Source: Candidatus Merdivicinus faecavium (lineage in GTDB: Bacteria > Bacillota > Clostridia > Oscillospirales > Ruminococcaceae). From it: a DNA stretch of 64,000 nucleotides. The stretch is from NCBI GenBank assembly GCA_018716285.1, contig DVKD01000046.1, positions 28,643 through 92,642 on the forward strand. The letters are read 5' to 3'. Below are positions 34,594 to 43,412 of the stretch, one piece after another. Each line of letters opens with the position of its first letter. Position 1 is the first letter of the stretch. The notes below the pieces were generated by a model that worked only from the letters and a program-made list of their open reading frames with translations, ran no database searches and was not told where the DNA came from. The position numbers were made by a program, and so were the translations under genes.

Positions 34594-35294
34594 TGCTCGC
34601 AATCCTCAAACGGGAGATGTCCAACTATTTCACCTCCCCCATCGGCTATATCTTCTTAGCGGTCTTCTACTTTTTCTCGGGGATGTTCTTTACGAGCGTC
34701 CTGGCCGCCAACACCACCGATATCACCTATGTCTTCAGCTCCCTCTTCACCGTCCTCATCTTCATCATCCCGCTTCTGACCATGCGCTCCATGAGTGAGG
34801 ACAAAAAGCAGAAGACCGACCAGCTGCTCCTGACCTCTCCCCTCAACCTGAGCGGCCTGGTCGCGGGAAAATTCCTGGCAGCCTTCCTGATGTACTGCAT
34901 CGCGCTGGCCGTCACCGTTGTTTACTCGCTCATCCTCGCGGCCTTCGCCGTCCCGGAATGGCCGGTTGTCATCGGCAACATCCTGGGCGCCCTGCTGCTC
35001 GGAGCGGCCCTCATCTCCATCGGCGTCTTCATCTCCTCCCTGACTGAGAACCAGCTCATCGCCGCGGTCGGCAGCTTTGCGGTCATGATGTTCATCCTGA
35101 TGATCGACGGTTTTGCCTCCCTCATCCCGGTCACCCAGATCGCCTCCATCATCACCAGCCTCTCCTTTATGAGCCGGTATAACGACTTTGTCACCGGAAT
35201 CCTGAACATCTCCAACATCCTGTTCTTTATCAGCGTTGCGGTGGTCTTCAATTTCTTTACCGTCCGGGTGCTGGAAAAGCGCCGCTGGGGTTGA
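34593..35294 (+). CDS. ABC-2 permease (GldF-like)
   Basis: 233-residue membrane protein with six helices, beginning AILKREMSNYFTSPIGYIFL as in GldF/NosY-type ABC-2 permeases. It overlaps the ATPase stop by 1 nt. GldA/F/G sets were named in gliding Bacteroidetes; relatives without gliding exist in Firmicutes and other bacteria. Confidence 0.92.
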   Translation: MLAILKREMSNYFTSPIGYIFLAVFYFFSGMFFTSVLAANTTDITYVFSSLFTVLIFIIPLLTMRSMSEDKKQKTDQLLLTSPLNLSGLVAGKFLAAFLMYCIALAVTVVYSLILAAFAVPEWPVVIGNILGALLLGAALISIGVFISSLTENQLIAAVGSFAVMMFILMIDGFASLIPVTQIASIITSLSFMSRYNDFVTGILNISNILFFISVAVVFNFFTVRVLEKRRWG

Positions 35295-35331
35295 TTTTAT
35301 CCATCTATACTGAAAAAGGAGCAGGAAACGT

Positions 35332-36804
35332 ATGAAAGCATCTTTCAATAAGCGCCGCCTGAAACACGGCTCGCTCGCCACAGCCATGACGGTCGGCTTC
35401 GTCGCGGTTGTGATTTTGATCAACATCATCGCCGGCTTGCTGGTGGAGCGCTTCCCCATCGACATCGACCTGACCGAGGACAACATCTTCCAGATCACCG
35501 ACCAGTCCATCGAGTATATCCAGAACCTCGACAGCGAGGTGACCGTCAACGTCCTCGCCGAGGAAGAGACCTTCAAAAACAACAACGACTACTACCGCCA
35601 GGCGTACGAGGTCATCATGCGGTACGCGCAGTACTCCGACAAGATCACCGTCCGCTTCGTCGACCTCTACCAGAACCCGGATCTGCAGCAGAAATACTCC
35701 CGGGAGACGCTGAGCACCGGTCAGATTGTCGTCGAATGCGGCGACCGCTACCAGATCCTCACCTCCTACGACCTCTTTAACACCCAGGTCGACCAGTCCT
35801 CCGGCTACACCTACATCACCTCTTCCTCCGCGGAGCAGGCGATGACCAGCGCCATCATGAACGTCACCAACGCCGACCCGCCCACCGTCGCGGTTCTGAC
35901 CGGCTTCAACACGGCCGACATCTCCTCCTTTACCGATATCCTCACCTCGAACGGCTACGTCGTGGATGAAGTCGACCTGATGGCCGGCGACATCAGCGAG
36001 TATGACCTCGTCATCCTCGCCGCCCCGACCGTCGACCTGTCTGACGCCGATCTTGCGAAGCTGGATGAATATCTCGACAACGACGGCCGTTTCGGCAAAA
36101 ACCTGATCTACTTTGCCGCCTACGACCAGCCCTCCCTCCCGCTTCTGGAGGAATTCCTCTCCGAATGGGGCATCACCGTCGGCGAAGGCTACCTCTATGA
36201 GACAGACGCCGCCAGCACCTATTTCAGCCCCACCTACACCCTCCAGAACTACGAGGATGAAAACTACACCGAGGATCTCGCGACAACCGAGCTTCCCGTC
36301 CTGATCCCGCTCTGCCGGCCGCTCTCGTCCTCCTTTGGTGAAAGCGGAACCTCCTCCAACCGGGCGACCTCCGTCCTCCTGTCCACCCATGACACCGCGG
36401 TCGTCGTTCCCCCGGACGTAATGGGCAGCTCGGATTCCACCTGGGATCCCAGCACGGACGGCGTGCAGGATTCCTACGCCACTGCGATCGCCGGCACCCG
36501 CACCAAGTACGATCAGACAACCGCCCTCGTCTCCACCGTCGTAGCCTTCGGCTCGGTCGACATTATCCATGAGAGCTTCCTGAGCTTTGCCGCCCTCAAC
36601 AACGGCGACTATGTCCTCAACGCCGCAAATTATCTCTGCGACAAGGAAGACGGCATCTCCATCGTCCCCAAAACCCTCGGCACCACCTCTCTCGGCATCA
36701 ATCAGAACCAGGTCAACACCATCGGCGGCGCGGCGCAGTTTGCACTGCCGATCCTTGTCCTGATCGCCGGCGGGGTTGTCTGGATGCGCAGGAGGAATAA
36801 GTAA
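35332..36804 (+). CDS. GldG-family protein
   Basis: 490-residue protein with an N-terminal membrane helix (about 18-40), a large extracytoplasmic part resembling the GldG/IFT52-like ABC-associated domain (TVNVLAEEETF, then VAVLTGFNT and YDLVILAAPTVDLSD), and a C-terminal helix. Predicted to form the exporter's external domain with the next gene. Substrate unknown. RBS AAAGGAG precedes the ATG. Confidence 0.88.
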   Translation: MKASFNKRRLKHGSLATAMTVGFVAVVILINIIAGLLVERFPIDIDLTEDNIFQITDQSIEYIQNLDSEVTVNVLAEEETFKNNNDYYRQAYEVIMRYAQYSDKITVRFVDLYQNPDLQQKYSRETLSTGQIVVECGDRYQILTSYDLFNTQVDQSSGYTYITSSSAEQAMTSAIMNVTNADPPTVAVLTGFNTADISSFTDILTSNGYVVDEVDLMAGDISEYDLVILAAPTVDLSDADLAKLDEYLDNDGRFGKNLIYFAAYDQPSLPLLEEFLSEWGITVGEGYLYETDAASTYFSPTYTLQNYEDENYTEDLATTELPVLIPLCRPLSSSFGESGTSSNRATSVLLSTHDTAVVVPPDVMGSSDSTWDPSTDGVQDSYATAIAGTRTKYDQTTALVSTVVAFGSVDIIHESFLSFAALNNGDYVLNAANYLCDKEDGISIVPKTLGTTSLGINQNQVNTIGGAAQFALPILVLIAGGVVWMRRRNK

Positions 36805-36806
36805 TC

Positions 36807-38327
36807 GTGAACAAGAAAGTCAGAAACCTTATCATCAGCGGCGTCGTGCTGCTCGTCCTCGTCGGCGTCCTGCTGCTGCTTCTCTTCCTTCCTCAGGACA
36901 GCAGCGGGGAGGAGGAATCCTCTGCGACCTCCTCCGCTATCACCACGACCAGTGTCGAGCTTTTCAACCGCGAAACGGAAGAATTGACCGAAATTTCCAT
37001 TGAAAATGAAGCGGGCAGCATCCTGCTGCATCAGGAAATTCAGGGTGAGGGAGATGAACAGGAGAGCGTGTACTCGGTTGACGGCCTGGATGGGATCGAC
37101 CAGAACACCGAAGCTTCCTCCCTCTTCAGCACCCTCGACGCGATCAACGCAAGCCAGCTGGTGGAAGAAAACCCCGCTGACCTCGCCAAATACGGGATGG
37201 ATACCCCCAGAGCGACCATCACCATCCGTTACTCCGACGGCACGGAGAACGTCCTCCTGCTGGGCGACACCCTCCCGACCGGTGTCGGCTGCTACGGCAT
37301 GGTGAATGATGACCCGAACGTCTACGCCCTCACGTCCTCCATCTCCCCCTATGCTGAGCTGGTCCTGACCGATTTTGTGGATACCACCATCATCGAAACC
37401 TGGACCGCCCCCGAGGATTCGGAGGCCACCGCCCCGGAGATCCGCTCGATGACCGTTGTCGGCGGCGCGCTCACCGAGACGATCGGCGATACCCCCTTCT
37501 CCTTTGAGATGGGCGAATACAACGAAGATCTCGCGAGCTACGGCATGTCCGGTTCGACCTGGGTGATCACCAGCCCGGTCAATGCCTCCCTCCACACCGA
37601 AAACACCCAGGAGCTCCGCGATGCGGTAAACGGCCTGTCTGCAAGCGATGTAGCGGCCATCCATCCCGATGAGGCGATGCTCGCGGAATACGGCCTGGAC
37701 GACCCGTACACCGTTGTGGACTTCAACCGAGACGGCGAGGATTTCCATCTGGACATCGGCGCCTCGGACGGCAGCGGCAACCGCTACGTCATGACCGACG
37801 GCAAGGATGTCGTCTTTGTAGTGGCGGAGAGCAGCCTTCCCTGGATCAGCATCGATATCACCAAGATGTTCTCCTCCATCCTCTATCTGCCTTTCATCGA
37901 CGATGTATCCCAGGTGGATCTCATGCTCAACGGCGAAACCTACTCCTTTGAGATGGAGCTCGCCGAGCCTGAGGAACCTGAGGAGGGCGAAGAGGCGGAA
38001 GAGCCTTCGCTGGGCCGGGTCACCTATAACGGCCAGGAACTGGACCTCGACAATTACCGCACCATGTATCAGTTCTTCCTCCTGGCTCCCGCTGAGGACT
38101 TAAACCTCGACGGCGCAACCGGCGAGCTGATCGCCAGCATCACCTATCACTATCATGACGATCCGGACCGCACCGATACCATTGAATTTTATCAGATCTC
38201 TGACCGCCGCGTTGCACTGGGCTTAAACGGGGACATCAGCTTCACGTCCCGAATCGCCTATATCACCCGGCTTGAACAGAATCTTGAGAAACTGCTAAAC
38301 GGCGAAGAGCCGGATCTTGACTACTAA
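36807..38327 (+). CDS. DUF4340 membrane-anchored protein
   Basis: 506-residue protein with one N-terminal helix (8-28) followed by repeated beta-rich DUF4340 modules (for example LAKYGMDTPRATITIRYSDG and its repeat LAEYGLDDPYTVVDFNRDG). An acidic insert (PEEPEEGEEAEEP) sits near residues 390-402. DUF4340 genes regularly follow GldG. The start is GTG at 36807, with GGAGG 11 nt upstream inside the end of the GldG gene. Confidence 0.9.
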   Translation: MNKKVRNLIISGVVLLVLVGVLLLLLFLPQDSSGEEESSATSSAITTTSVELFNRETEELTEISIENEAGSILLHQEIQGEGDEQESVYSVDGLDGIDQNTEASSLFSTLDAINASQLVEENPADLAKYGMDTPRATITIRYSDGTENVLLLGDTLPTGVGCYGMVNDDPNVYALTSSISPYAELVLTDFVDTTIIETWTAPEDSEATAPEIRSMTVVGGALTETIGDTPFSFEMGEYNEDLASYGMSGSTWVITSPVNASLHTENTQELRDAVNGLSASDVAAIHPDEAMLAEYGLDDPYTVVDFNRDGEDFHLDIGASDGSGNRYVMTDGKDVVFVVAESSLPWISIDITKMFSSILYLPFIDDVSQVDLMLNGETYSFEMELAEPEEPEEGEEAEEPSLGRVTYNGQELDLDNYRTMYQFFLLAPAEDLNLDGATGELIASITYHYHDDPDRTDTIEFYQISDRRVALGLNGDISFTSRIAYITRLEQNLEKLLNGEEPDLDY

Positions 38328-38340
38328 ATACCGGCAAAAT

Positions 38341-38373
38341 GGCGGGGTAAGGCTTGCTTATCCCGCCGTTTTT
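38341..38373 (+). terminator. Terminator of the ABC operon
   Basis: 11-bp stem (GGCGGGGTAAG / CTTATCCCGCC, one G-T pair), 5-nt loop, then five T after one base. Confidence 0.85.
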
Positions 38374-38396
38374 CTGCCTGGAAAGGACTGATTTTT

Positions 38397-40544
38397 ATCA
38401 ACATTCTGGAACAGCTCGCCGCAGAGCTCCAGCTCCCCCTCCCCCAGATTTCCAGTGCGGTCAAACTGATGGACGAGGGAAACACCATCCCCTTTATCGC
38501 CCGCTACCGCAAGGAGGCGACCGGCTCCCTCGACGACCAGGTCCTTCGGAAGCTCCAGGAGCGGCTGACCTACCTCCGCAGCCTCGAAGCGCGCCGCGGG
38601 GAGATTCGAACGGCCATTGAGGGACAGGAGAAGCTCACCCCCGAAATCGAGGCCGCCCTGCAAAGGGCCGCGACCCTCACCGAGCTCGAGGATATCTACC
38701 GCCCCTTCCGCCCCAAGCGGAAGACCCGCGCCTCCGTCGCCAGGGAAAAGGGGCTCGAACCGCTCGCAGCCTGGATCCTCTCCCAGAAGCCGGGCGATCC
38801 GGAAAAACAGGCCGCCGCCTTTGTCTCGGAGGAAAAGGGCGTCCCCTCCCCCGCCGAAGCGCTGGCGGGCGCGAGCGATATCCTCGCCGAGGACATTGCC
38901 GACAACGCCGCCATCCGCAAGGAACTGCGCGCCTTCGCCTTCCGCACCGGGCTGTTCCAGTCCAGGGCGGTCAAGCCGGAGGAGAGCTCGGTTTACGAGA
39001 ACTACTACGACTTCTCCGAGCCGGTCGCCAAGCTGGCGGGGCACCGCCTCCTCGCCATCGAGCGCGGCGAGCGGGAGGGCCTGCTCCGCGCTGCGGTCAG
39101 GATTGACGACCAGGCGGCCGTCTCCGCCCTGCAGAAGCGGTTTGTCAAAAACGACACTCCGGCCGCCCGGCTCGTGGCCGCCGCCTGCGCCGACAGCTTC
39201 TCCCGCCTGCTTTTCCCCGCCATCGAGCGGGAGGTCCGCAGCCAGCTTTCGGAGGAGGCGTCCGCCGGGGCGATCCGCATCTTTTCGGAGAACCTGCGGC
39301 AGCTCCTGCTCCAGCCGCCGGTCAAAAACGCCGTCACCCTCGGCTTTGACCCCGCCTTCCGCACCGGCTGCAAGATCGCCGTCGTCGACGGCACCGGCAA
39401 GGTGCTCGACACCACCGTCGTCTACCCCACCATGCCCCACAACGACCAGAAGGGCGCCGCCAAAACCCTGACCGCCCTCATCCGCAAATACGGGGTCACC
39501 GTCATCGCCATCGGCAACGGCACCGCCTCCCGCGAAAGCGAGCAGTTCATCGCGGGGATGCTCCGCGACCTCCCCGAAAAGGTCTCCTACATGGTCGTCT
39601 CGGAGGCGGGCGCTTCGGTCTACTCCGCCTCCAAGCTGGGGGCCGAGGAATTCCCGCAGTTCGACGTCTCCCTCCGCTCGGCCGTCTCGATCGCGCGGCG
39701 GCTCCAGGACCCGCTCGCCGAGCTGGTCAAGATCGACCCCAAGGCGATCGGCGTCGGACAATACCAGCACGATATGCCCCAGAAGCAGCTGGGCGACGCC
39801 CTCGACGGGGTGGTCGAGGCCTGCGTCAACGGGGTCGGGGTCGACCTGAACACCGCCTCCCAGCCGCTGCTGGCCCGGGTCTCGGGCATCAACGCGGCGG
39901 TTGCCCGCAACATCGTCGCCTACCGCGAGGAAAACGGGCGCTTCACCGACCGCAGCCAGCTCAAAAAGGTGCCGAAGCTCGGGGCCAAGGCCTTTGAGCA
40001 GAGCGCGGGCTTCCTGCGGATCACCGGAGGGGATTCGGTCCTCGACGCCACCGGCGTCCATCCGGAATCCTACAAGGCGGCGAAGGCGCTGCTTACAGCG
40101 TGCGGCTACTCCCTCGCCGACGTCGAAGCGGGGGCCATCGGCGAGCTGAAAGCCCGTGCGGAGAAACTGGGGCTTTCAGCCCTTGCGGAAAAGCTCGGCA
40201 TCGGCCTGCCGACCCTGCGGGACATCATCGAGGAGCTGATGAAGCCGGGCCGCGACCCCCGCGACGAGCTCCCCCCGCCCCTCCTCCGCACCGACGTGAT
40301 GGAGATGAAGGACTTAAAACCCGGCATGGAGCTCAAAGGCACCGTTCGCAACGTCATCGATTTCGGCGCCTTTGTCGACATCGGGGTGCATCAGGACGGG
40401 CTTGTCCACATCTCCCAGCTCTCCGACCGGTTTGTCCGCCACCCGCTCGAGGTGGTCAAGGTCGGCGACATCGTGACGGTCTGGGTCCTCGAGGTCGACC
40501 TGCGCAAAAAGCGGATCTCCCTCACGATGAAAAAACCGAAATAA
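38397..40544 (+). CDS. tex: Tex transcription accessory protein, apparent AUC start
   Basis: 715-residue Tex/Spt6-like RNA-binding protein: helical N-terminus, YqgF/RuvC-like domain (about 320-460), helix-hairpin-helix units (VGVDLNTASQPLLARVSGI), and a C-terminal S1 domain. Homologues begin MNI(L/I)E.LA.EL, and here that residue is ATC: ATC AAC ATT CTG. GGAAAGGA sits 9 nt before it. The first ATG (38469) would remove 24 conserved residues. No ATG/GTG/TTG exists upstream in frame. Confidence 0.88.
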   Translation: MNILEQLAAELQLPLPQISSAVKLMDEGNTIPFIARYRKEATGSLDDQVLRKLQERLTYLRSLEARRGEIRTAIEGQEKLTPEIEAALQRAATLTELEDIYRPFRPKRKTRASVAREKGLEPLAAWILSQKPGDPEKQAAAFVSEEKGVPSPAEALAGASDILAEDIADNAAIRKELRAFAFRTGLFQSRAVKPEESSVYENYYDFSEPVAKLAGHRLLAIERGEREGLLRAAVRIDDQAAVSALQKRFVKNDTPAARLVAAACADSFSRLLFPAIEREVRSQLSEEASAGAIRIFSENLRQLLLQPPVKNAVTLGFDPAFRTGCKIAVVDGTGKVLDTTVVYPTMPHNDQKGAAKTLTALIRKYGVTVIAIGNGTASRESEQFIAGMLRDLPEKVSYMVVSEAGASVYSASKLGAEEFPQFDVSLRSAVSIARRLQDPLAELVKIDPKAIGVGQYQHDMPQKQLGDALDGVVEACVNGVGVDLNTASQPLLARVSGINAAVARNIVAYREENGRFTDRSQLKKVPKLGAKAFEQSAGFLRITGGDSVLDATGVHPESYKAAKALLTACGYSLADVEAGAIGELKARAEKLGLSALAEKLGIGLPTLRDIIEELMKPGRDPRDELPPPLLRTDVMEMKDLKPGMELKGTVRNVIDFGAFVDIGVHQDGLVHISQLSDRFVRHPLEVVKVGDIVTVWVLEVDLRKKRISLTMKKPK

Positions 40545-40545
40545 C

Positions 40546-40587
40546 AAAACTGTGCGCCCCCTGAGAAAGGAGCGCACAGTTTTGTTT
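40546..40587. terminator. Bidirectional terminator after tex
   Basis: 12-bp stem AAAACTGTGCGC / GCGCACAGTTTT with a 14-nt loop and T-rich flanks. It also covers the minus-strand membrane gene end. Confidence 0.85.
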
Positions 40588-41137
40588 ACGGCAAGCGTCC
40601 GCGCAGCCGCCAAAACAGAAGGATCGCGGTCAGAATGAGGAAAGCAAGGTCCGCCGCCCGCACCCTGTCGAAGAGGACGGCAGCGCAGAGCAGCATCGTC
40701 CCGAGGATGCCGGCGCCGATCAGCCTTGCAAACCATCCCCTTCCCCGCCCGTACCAGGCAAGCCATCCAAAAAGCGGCGTGAGGCAGCAGAAAACCGCCC
40801 ATCCGGCGGCAAACGCCGGGGAGTAATAGCCGCCGGCCAGCTCTGCCGTCAGGTAATAGGCGGGCAGCATCGCGGCCGAGAACAGCAGCACATAGAGCGC
40901 CGCCCGCCGAGGGGAGCGGCTCAGGGCGGAAATGAGCGTCCCAAGAAAGATCCATACCGACATCTGGGAGAGGAAATCTCCGCCGTTTGCCCAGAAAAGA
41001 TCCGCCAGCTGCGCGAGGACACCGGCTGCGGCCCCCGCCAGAAGGAAGCAGAGCCCGCAGCGCAGCACGCACATTTTCCCGACAGGCGGGCCCGGCCTGC
41101 GCACACCCGCGAGGAAGGCCGCCGCCTTACCACGCAT
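40586..41137 (-). CDS. Five-helix membrane protein of unknown function
   Basis: 183-residue protein with about five hydrophobic helices (near residues 25-47, 58-72, 76-98, 105-122 and 140-180). A short tryptophan- and arginine-rich loop separates the last two. It overlaps the SGNH-hydrolase stop by 11 nt, which suggests translational coupling. Similar to the loosely defined DUF6518-type proteins, but the match was not tested. The ATG has only a weak ribosome site. Confidence 0.6.
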   Translation of the reverse strand: MRGKAAAFLAGVRRPGPPVGKMCVLRCGLCFLLAGAAAGVLAQLADLFWANGGDFLSQMSVWIFLGTLISALSRSPRRAALYVLLFSAAMLPAYYLTAELAGGYYSPAFAAGWAVFCCLTPLFGWLAWYGRGRGWFARLIGAGILGTMLLCAAVLFDRVRAADLAFLILTAILLFWRLRGRLP

Positions 41138-41783
41138 AATCGAGCTGCTTTAAGATCGCGCGGGCAATGAGGACGTGGGAGGCCAGGTCGGGGTGGATGT
41201 AGTCCCAGTTGACCGACATGGGGTGGTTGCAGGCAAAATACCGGTCGAATTCGGCCTGGAGGTCGACCAGCACCGCCCCGTATTTGGCGGCGAGCTCCTT
41301 GACAACCGCGCCGTAGGCGTCCATCATCTGCCGCATGGGGTCGGACTTGTTCTGCTCCATGAAATAGGGGGTGATGAGGATGAGCCCGCCCCCAAGGATG
41401 GGGAGCGCCTGCTCGATGAGCTCTGTAAGGTTCTGCCGGTATTCCTCAATGCCGACCTGGTTTTCCGTGATGTGCGGGGTGTCGAAGTGCCGCCAGACGT
41501 CGTTGATGCCAATGAGGATGCCAAGCCAGTCGGGCTTTAAGTCCATCACGTCGGTCTGCCAGCGCGCTTTGAGGTCGCGGGTGGTGTTGCCGCTCACCCC
41601 CATGTTGATGACGCGAAGGTGGGCGTCGGGGTAAGAAGCCTTGATGAGACCGTCGACGATGGCGACGTAGCTCTTGCCGATATCTCCGCAGAAGCCGATT
41701 CCCTCCCCGTAGGGACGGGCGCGCTCAAAGTCGGTGATCGAGTCGCCGATGAAGACGACCTTGCTGTTTTTGGCGATTTTCAT
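41127..41783 (-). CDS. SGNH/GDSL-family esterase
   Basis: 218-residue SGNH hydrolase: block I GDSITD (nucleophile Ser), block II glycine in INMGVSGNTTR, block III IGINDV (Asn), and catalytic Asp/His in WDYIHPDL. AAAGGAG is 9 nt before ATG 41783. Without a signal peptide, it may deacetylate sugars or oligosaccharides in the cytoplasm, which suits its place after araB-araD. Confidence 0.9.
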   Translation of the reverse strand: MKIAKNSKVVFIGDSITDFERARPYGEGIGFCGDIGKSYVAIVDGLIKASYPDAHLRVINMGVSGNTTRDLKARWQTDVMDLKPDWLGILIGINDVWRHFDTPHITENQVGIEEYRQNLTELIEQALPILGGGLILITPYFMEQNKSDPMRQMMDAYGAVVKELAAKYGAVLVDLQAEFDRYFACNHPMSVNWDYIHPDLASHVLIARAILKQLDYAW

Positions 41784-41811
41784 GGTTCTGACTCCTTTGC
41801 TTTGATGTATG

Positions 41812-42678
41812 CTAAAGCGTTTGCTCCTGAAGCCGCTTTTCTTCCTGCTCAAACTCCCATTTTTCCCGGGCAAGCTGCGCCTGCCGGCTACGGATCTGCC
41901 TGATCCGCTCGCCCGCCCGCTTATAACGGTTTTTCTGGACGGCAAGGTAGCACATCTCCAACAGGAAAAAGGCGGCTACAACAAGGACCACCAGCGAAAT
42001 GGGATGCGGCAAAAAGACGTTGAGCGCCACCGCGGCGGCGAAGAACAAAAAGTTGGCAAGAACGGTCCCCGCGGTGACATGGCGGCGGTAGTCGCCGTAT
42101 TTGTTGAGCCGCTGCTCCCGCAGGGTAGCCTGGCGCTCCTCCTGCAGGAGCGCGGCGCTCATGCGCTCATACTGTTTACGCTTTGCTCCGATTGCGCTCA
42201 GCTGCTGCTGGGTCTTCGCGTAATTTTGAGCGACCCGCCCGCCGATCTTTTGCGCCTTTTCGTTATAAAAGGCGCGGATCTCCGCTTTTTTCCCCTCCGG
42301 GGCAAAGCGCAGGGCACGCTGGCAGCAGGACGGCATCTCCAGCGGCTCTCCTGCATTTTTCCGGAAATAATCGTCCCAGTCGAACACCCGGGTCAGCCCC
42401 CACCAGCCGCGGTAGTCATCCGGGGCCAGCTGTGTGAGCTTCTGGAAATTCATCCGCGCATCGCCGCGTTCCCCCAGTGAGAGGAAGGTCTCGGCACGTT
42501 TGGCCAGTGCGTCGGCGGTATCTACGCCTTCCACCTGTACGGTGCCCTTCATTTCGACAATCAGTTTTTTCATCGCTTCCGGGGCGTATTCCATCCCGCA
42601 GAACTGGCAGACGGCGTTACCGTTTGCGTTCATGACCAACTTGCCGCCGCAACAGGTACATTGCAGCTTTTCCATCAT
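41812..42678 (-). CDS. Zinc-ribbon protein with coiled coil and two membrane helices
   Basis: 288-residue protein: N-terminal CTCCG...CQFCG zinc ribbon (about residues 7-29), a TPR-like helical middle, a charged coiled coil (about 150-200), two adjacent membrane helices (about 200-245) and a second charged helix at the end. The start overlaps the araD stop by 4 nt (ATGA). Function unknown; no link to arabinose is evident. Confidence 0.75.
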   Translation of the reverse strand: MMEKLQCTCCGGKLVMNANGNAVCQFCGMEYAPEAMKKLIVEMKGTVQVEGVDTADALAKRAETFLSLGERGDARMNFQKLTQLAPDDYRGWWGLTRVFDWDDYFRKNAGEPLEMPSCCQRALRFAPEGKKAEIRAFYNEKAQKIGGRVAQNYAKTQQQLSAIGAKRKQYERMSAALLQEERQATLREQRLNKYGDYRRHVTAGTVLANFLFFAAAVALNVFLPHPISLVVLVVAAFFLLEMCYLAVQKNRYKRAGERIRQIRSRQAQLAREKWEFEQEEKRLQEQTL

Positions 42679-43400
42679 CTGCCTCTCTCCTTCTCATTCG
42701 TTTCTTGCCCGTAATAGGCGTTTTCCCCGTGCTTGCGGAGGAAGTGCTTGTCGAGCAGCTTCTGCTGCATGGGGTCGAGGGTTCCCGGCCCGCCGGGCGC
42801 GAGCCACTCGCTCAAAGCGGCCATTCGGGCTGTTTCCTCCAGCACGACGGCGTGGTAGACCGCCTCAAAGCAGTCTTTTCCCCAGGCAAAGGGGCCGTGG
42901 GAGCGGACGAGGACGGCGGGGATGTCCGCGGGATTGCGGCCCTCGAACTCCTCGACGATGACCTTGCCGGTCTCGGCCTCATAAGCGCCTTCGATCTCCC
43001 GGCTCTTCATCCGGCGGGTGCAGGGGACGGGGCCGTAAAAGTAGTCGGCGTGGGTCGTGCCGTAGGCCGGGATGTCCCGTCCGGCCTGCGCCCAGGCGGT
43101 CGCCCAGCGGGAATGGGTGTGGACAACCCCCCCGATGCCGGGGAAATTCTTGTACAGGACCAGGTGGGTCGGGGTGTCGGATGAGGGATTCAGCCGGCCC
43201 TCGACCTTGTTGCCGTTTAAGTCCATCACGACCATGTCGTCGGGGGTGAGCTCCGTATATTCGACGCCGGAGGGCTTGATGACAAAGAGACCGCTTTCCC
43301 GGTCAAAGCCCGAGACGTTGCCCCAGGTGAAGACGACGAGGCCGTGCTCCGGCAGCTGCAGGTTTGCTTTCCAGACGTCTTCCTTCAGTTTTTCCAGCAT
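42675..43400 (-). CDS. araD: L-ribulose-5-phosphate 4-epimerase
   Basis: 241-residue class II aldolase/epimerase that makes D-xylulose 5-phosphate from L-ribulose 5-phosphate. Zinc His94 and His96 in VVHTHSRW, a third in the RSHGPFAWG motif near residue 170, and the NVSG and IKPSG phosphate loops. AGGAGG is 8 nt before the ATG. Length and order suit AraD. It follows araB by 12 nt; no araA is present. Confidence 0.95.
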   Translation of the reverse strand: MLEKLKEDVWKANLQLPEHGLVVFTWGNVSGFDRESGLFVIKPSGVEYTELTPDDMVVMDLNGNKVEGRLNPSSDTPTHLVLYKNFPGIGGVVHTHSRWATAWAQAGRDIPAYGTTHADYFYGPVPCTRRMKSREIEGAYEAETGKVIVEEFEGRNPADIPAVLVRSHGPFAWGKDCFEAVYHAVVLEETARMAALSEWLAPGGPGTLDPMQQKLLDKHFLRKHGENAYYGQETNEKERGR

Positions 43401-43412
43401 GAAAAATCCTCC

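Noticed and set aside
38358..40061. 567-codon minus-strand frame opposite tex
   Set aside because: Antisense to an unmistakable Tex protein with full domains; composition of a GC shadow.
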